Shown piece after piece: positions 33,013 through 35,698 of a DNA stretch of 35,698 nt. The notes under the pieces are model-generated. The model saw only the letters and a list, made by a program, of their open reading frames with translations, had not been told where the DNA came from and ran no database searches. Origin of the DNA: a virus. The DNA lies in the IMG/VR virus record IMGVR_UViG_3300017697_000044, positions 1-35,698 of that record; one strand, given 5' to 3'. The translations under genes were made by a program, and so were the position numbers. Every line of letters starts with the position of its first letter. Positions within the stretch are counted from its first letter, which is position 1.

Positions 33013-33547
33013 AGAAGTTGTCGTAGTACTTGGTCCTCTTCAGGATGTCCTCGAACTTCTTCAGCTTGACACGGTGTTGCACAAACAACAGCGTGTGCTT
33101 GCCTTGGTTTAGCTTCACGTTCTTTACTTTCTCCACCAGTCTGGGATGGTCCTCCATGATAAGGAGATTGTCACTTTGGTAGGATCGGTTCAGCTGTTCA
33201 GCCAACTTGCGGGTGTAGTGTGGAGTCCATCTCTTGGCCTCTGCGATTATCACCAGCACATCCTTGTTCTTGAAATCAAAACGATCTATCCTGGTCCATA
33301 TGTTGGAGTCAGGTTCTGCGTCTGTGAGTTCTTTGAACTCTACCTTGCCATCCAGCATGGCCTGTCGGGCGTAGGGACAGGGTGGGTAGTCGGCAAACAC
33401 CGGGTGTGGCACTTGTACAAATTCTTTTACCCAACGTATCACGTCCTCTGTGGGACTAGTCGTTGGACTGTTCTTCTTCTGTGATGGGTTTGTCGGCCTG
33501 CTCTTCGTCGACCGGGGTGTCTTTGTTTTTTTTAGTTTTTGTTTCAT
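32951..33547 (-). CDS. Conserved-looking protein of unknown function (198 aa or shorter)
   Basis: The frame starts at ATG 33547, but its first 35 residues (Lys/Thr/Pro/Ser-rich) overlap the coiled-coil gene out of frame by 92 nt and may not be translated. GTG 33442 (V-IRWVKEFVQVPHPV) is a plausible shorter start. The body has WVKEFVQVPHPVFADYPPCP with YARQAMLDG, a hydrophobic strand DVLVIIAEAKRW, and LNQGKHTLLFVQHRVKLKKF. The CPYA motif after a W-V helix is faintly like the DUF1415 family; this is a weak hint only. Its last 62 nt overlap the end of the transferase-like gene on the other strand. Base use is GC-rich like that gene. Confidence 0.7.
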   Translation of the reverse strand: MKQKLKKTKTPRSTKSRPTNPSQKKNSPTTSPTEDVIRWVKEFVQVPHPVFADYPPCPYARQAMLDGKVEFKELTDAEPDSNIWTRIDRFDFKNKDVLVIIAEAKRWTPHYTRKLAEQLNRSYQSDNLLIMEDHPRLVEKVKNVKLNQGKHTLLFVQHRVKLKKFEDILKRTKYYDNFSRGYHESVTGTWRHPVKSRS

Positions 33548-33779
33548 TTATTTTTGCGTTGGCTTTGTCCAATTCCATTGAGAGATCCTTGATCTGGTCT
33601 TCCTGTTCACGTATTTTTTTTCCGACCGCGGTCACGTCATCCGTGCTGTTCTCCAATTGAATTAAAATTTGTTTGATTCGAGACTCCTTGCTGGATAGTT
33701 TCCTCAGCAGTTCCTCTTTTTCTTCGGCGAGTTCTTTGATAGTCTGTTTAAGTTCTCTAGTAAGATCTTTGTTCGACAT
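33456..33779 (-). CDS. Coiled-coil protein, 107 aa, unknown function
   Basis: The protein is almost entirely helical heptads (LKQTIKELAEEKEELLRKLS, then IKQILIQLENS, IREQEDQIKDLSMELDKANA) with a charged acidic end (DEEQADKPITEEEQ). There is no membrane segment or enzyme motif. It lies after a 64-nt gap from the 64-residue gene, with a TATAAT-like hexamer on the minus strand near 33818-33823, and overlaps the unknown gene downstream. It could be a scaffold or assembly factor given the neighbouring gp26-like gene; that is inference. Confidence 0.68.
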   Translation of the reverse strand: MSNKDLTRELKQTIKELAEEKEELLRKLSSKESRIKQILIQLENSTDDVTAVGKKIREQEDQIKDLSMELDKANAKINETKTKKNKDTPVDEEQADKPITEEEQSND

Positions 33780-33843
33780 AAGTGAATAATAGTTATCCTG
33801 GTTTTTTTATTGTATTATAGTTGTAGTTAATAGTATAGCACGA

Positions 33844-34038
33844 TTAGAAAAAATCTCTATTGGTTTTTTTGGTAGTTTCAAGATTATCTTTGACGATATT
33901 ACCAACAATTTTACGCTCGTCGACGCTCATGTTCAAGGACTCTTGGTAGGACACGCCACCCCGCATGTACCAACAAATTTTTAACAGTTCGTGTTTGAGG
34001 TTTTTAACTTCGGAGTCCATGTCTTTTAAATATTTCAT
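33844..34038 (-). CDS. Small phage protein (64 aa), candidate tail/hub assembly factor
   Basis: The sequence has a central helix HELLKICWYMRGGVSYQESL followed by NMSVDERKIVGNIVKDNLE and ends TNRDFF. A short protein of this kind following the gp26-like gene is familiar from marine T4-like phages, from memory and not verified. The pattern of a W-Y-M-R-G segment plus a charged amphipathic helix resembles small tail-assembly chaperones. ATG 34038 is used; ATG 34020 (MDSEVKNLKH) is possible, and neither has a clear ribosome site. Translation follows the gp26-like stop after 29 nt. Confidence 0.68.
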   Translation of the reverse strand: MKYLKDMDSEVKNLKHELLKICWYMRGGVSYQESLNMSVDERKIVGNIVKDNLETTKKTNRDFF

Positions 34039-34067
34039 GATTTCAGAATCCGAGAGTGAGAGGAGTC

Positions 34068-34925
34068 TTATACGAAAAAATTTGAGTTGTCAAAAGTCAA
34101 CGGTACTTGAAACGATACCGGTGCACCTTTCTTGATCTGCTCATCTGTTGCTTTAAGCATAATTGGTTTTACTTGTGCTTGAGCTCGTAACTTGATCATC
34201 TCGTCCTGCATCTCATTGACTATCTTGCTGTCTGTGTTGTTTAGGAAATCTTTGATCTGACCCTTGTCTGTGACCGCTTCTCCCTCTGGTGTGGTTACCT
34301 TTGTAAACGTGGAGCTCAACATTTCAAAATTTAATTCTGTCAAGTTTTTATAAGCATCTGCATACCTTTTAGTTTTTTCTTCTTCGGTCAATGCAGATGA
34401 AGTCACTGAGGCCACAATTTTTTGCTGTTCAAACGTTTTCAACTGGGTGTCTGTGATATCTTTGTAGGTCAGTGGTTTCATGTGTACTGTGAATCCGTTC
34501 TTGGTGCGGAACGAATCCTTGATGTCAATGTTTTTTACAGTTTCTAGTAGAGCAGGCAGGTTAACAGTATGCCCCATCTGCTCATTCACCACCGGAACCG
34601 TGGCGTTGATGTCCATCGTTTCCCCGTATGTGGCTATCCTAACTCCTAACAAAACTGTGTCCAGGTCGTAATTGGTTAACTGCCATGGATCTTTAATATT
34701 AGGGCAACAGCTCTTTATCACATCCACCGTGGCTTGACCATTGATCATAGCGTCTGGTGTTTTGAATGCCATCTCATCTTTAGCAGTCATTGGCAGAACA
34801 GGAATTTCACCTGTCTGTGTTGATGTATAAACATCTTCTGAATAGTACCGTCCTTTGCTGGGCAAAGAAATGTATATCGAAGGTTGCCGATAATACTTGT
34901 TTAGTGGGTTAGTGTTTTCTACCAT
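34068..34925 (-). CDS. 26: Baseplate hub subunit gp26-like
   Basis: The start ATG 34925 (MVENTNPLNKY) gives 285 residues; T4 gp26 has 208. A GTG eight codons upstream (34949) is less likely. The family plan is clear: ISLPSKGRYY, IPVLPMTAKDEMAFKTPDAM, then VIKSCCPNIKDPWQ, DLDTVLLGVRIATYGETM and a final strand/helix part with LTYKDITDTQLKTFEQQK. In T4, gp26 acts in assembly of the central baseplate hub. The CC pair and the DPW element are typical. A CATAAATA element on the same strand at 34969-34976 may be its late promoter. Opposite it, a tape-measure-like gene starts at 35000. Confidence 0.65.
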   Translation of the reverse strand: MVENTNPLNKYYRQPSIYISLPSKGRYYSEDVYTSTQTGEIPVLPMTAKDEMAFKTPDAMINGQATVDVIKSCCPNIKDPWQLTNYDLDTVLLGVRIATYGETMDINATVPVVNEQMGHTVNLPALLETVKNIDIKDSFRTKNGFTVHMKPLTYKDITDTQLKTFEQQKIVASVTSSALTEEEKTKRYADAYKNLTELNFEMLSSTFTKVTTPEGEAVTDKGQIKDFLNNTDSKIVNEMQDEMIKLRAQAQVKPIMLKATDEQIKKGAPVSFQVPLTFDNSNFFV

Positions 34926-34936
34926 AATTGTAACTC

Positions 34937-34944
34937 TATAAATA
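34937..34944 (+). promoter_or_regulatory. T4-type late promoter (TATAAATA) for the tape-measure-like gene
   Basis: A perfect TATAAATA on the plus strand lies 55 nt before ATG 35000. The transcript would start near 34950, giving a leader of about 50 nt. It lies only 11 nt before the start codon of the gp26-like gene on the other strand. Confidence 0.7.
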
Positions 34945-34968
34945 TACACTATATTATAAAGCGTGTCT

Positions 34969-34976
34969 ATATTTAT
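34969..34976 (-). promoter_or_regulatory. Near-consensus late promoter (CATAAATA) for the gp26-like gene
   Basis: CATAAATA on the minus strand differs from TATAAATA in the first base. It lies 43 nt before ATG 34925; a start near 34963 would give a leader of about 38 nt. It faces the plus-strand late promoter at 34937-34944, so the two transcripts would overlap at their 5' ends. Confidence 0.4.
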
Positions 34977-34999
34977 GTACGCAGAAAATGGCCTAAAAA

Positions 35000-35698
35000 A
35001 TGGATGAAGAAAGACTAATACAACAGCTGGAAAAACTGCTCGGTCAGCAGGGTAAAGACATCACACGATTGATAGCTGAATTCAAAGGTAAGGTTAGATC
35101 TGGTGCATTAACCACCAGTCAGACCCAACAAGCCGTCAAAGCATTTAGCGATCTAGCCAAAAATAGCAAAAATCTCACTGACGAGCAAAAAAACCAGATT
35201 AAAGATCTAAAAGAGTTTACCAAATCAGTAGAAAAGTCCACCAAAGTGATGGCAGGTCTTAATTCCACGGTTAATAAAATCACAGGTACATTGTTTGGAT
35301 TGGGAGATGCGTCGGTCACCGGTGCTGAAAAAATTGGCTACTACACTCAAGCCATGCAAGATGTGCCTCTCGTGGGCAAGGCGATTGATGCCCTAGGAAA
35401 GAGCTTAGATTTTAACATTGACAATTTCCGGAGTCTTGCTTCGGTAGGTGCTGACTTTGGTCAATCACTGGTGCAACTGAGAGTGGTTGCCAGAGATGCT
35501 CTGTTACCACTGAGAGAGTTCACAGACTTCATTGGATCTGAGGCTTCAACACTGGCAGGACTGTTTGGCTCAGTAAATCAAGGCACCGCGGCAGTCTCAC
35601 AATTGGCCAGAGGGGTAAGGCAAGATCTTATACCACAGTTTGCCGGACTAGGCATAACCACAGAAAACTATCTTGACTTCTTGGGCACATTTTTAGAA
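35000..35698 (+). CDS. Tape-measure-like protein, first 233 residues (cut by window end)
   Basis: An open frame starts at ATG 35000 and runs in frame to the last base. It begins MDEERLIQQLEKLLGQQGKD and continues as a long helical region with heptads (KNLTDEQKNQIKDLKEFTKS), followed by a Gly/Ala-rich part with GTLFGLGDASVTGAEKIG and VGKAIDALGKSLDF. Helical, alanine/glycine-rich sequence of this kind at this place fits a tail tape measure (T4 gp29 counterpart). The hub gene gp26-like sits back to back. A perfect late promoter at 34937 precedes it. The identification is by composition and context; length and the C-terminus are outside the window. Confidence 0.6.
   Translation, partial: MDEERLIQQLEKLLGQQGKDITRLIAEFKGKVRSGALTTSQTQQAVKAFSDLAKNSKNLTDEQKNQIKDLKEFTKSVEKSTKVMAGLNSTVNKITGTLFGLGDASVTGAEKIGYYTQAMQDVPLVGKAIDALGKSLDFNIDNFRSLASVGADFGQSLVQLRVVARDALLPLREFTDFIGSEASTLAGLFGSVNQGTAAVSQLARGVRQDLIPQFAGLGITTENYLDFLGTFLE

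Noticed and set aside
34926-34949. GTG start at 34949 for the gp26-like gene
   Set aside because: ATG 34925 starts the conserved region cleanly, and the upstream codons overlap the plus-strand late promoter without a ribosome site.

Overview
The window is 35.7 kb of a T4-like (contractile-tailed) phage genome. The best guess is an uncultivated marine myovirus related to the cyanophage/pelagiphage T4-like group. The case rests on T4 hallmarks visible directly: baseplate genes in a T4/cyanophage-like order (48-like, 53, hub, 5, 25, 6), a gp55-type late sigma factor, the gp46/gp47 recombination nuclease pair, a gp26-like hub protein, and perfect TATAAATA late promoters. Codon use is AT-rich over most of the window. 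The host is not shown by the sequence; a low-GC marine bacterium such as SAR11 is only a guess.

Layout. Positions 1-24847 are a minus-strand late block, read from right to left. It runs gp48-like tube cap, gp53, a gp27-like hub candidate, a gp5-like spike, gp25, gp6, a 4223-residue giant structural protein in the usual gp7 position, a 236-residue structural protein, and two tail-fibre-like proteins with the same N-terminal module (the last is cut by the window start). Genes are joined by 1-nt TAATG overlaps or gaps of 1-10 nt. Late promoters lie before gp48-like and before gp6. Positions 24991-28761 are plus-strand replication/transcription genes: gp55-like sigma, gp47 (Mre11/SbcD-like) and gp46 (Rad50/SbcC-like), all overlapping.

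Positions 28751-33547 are an accessory region. It holds a PLP-aminotransferase-fold protein and a 2OG-Fe(II) oxygenase (minus), an Hc1/histone-H1-like small basic protein with its own terminator (plus), an amidinotransferase of the glycine-amidinotransferase type and a GIY-YIG nuclease-like protein (minus). A 478-nt gene-free stretch follows, with a probable structured RNA. Next come a protein resembling arginyl/leucyl-tRNA-protein transferases (plus), and a conserved-looking unknown (minus). The 32.2-33.5 kb part is visibly richer in GC than the replication genes. Positions 33456-34925 return to structural or assembly genes (coiled-coil protein, 64-residue protein, gp26-like hub protein, minus strand). 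The right edge starts a plus-strand tape-measure-like gene that runs off the window.

How it fits together: gp55 would direct late transcription from the TATAAATA sites that drive the baseplate block; gp46/47 serve recombination-dependent replication. The accessory region carries enzymes that act on amino groups, guanidino groups or protein N-termini, and is the most likely place for undescribed biology. The best leads are the transferase-like enzyme without its cysteine cluster, the amidinotransferase with an altered acid position, the repeat-hairpin RNA candidate at 32037-32136, and the cupredoxin-like and seven-bladed propeller segments inside the giant tail protein.
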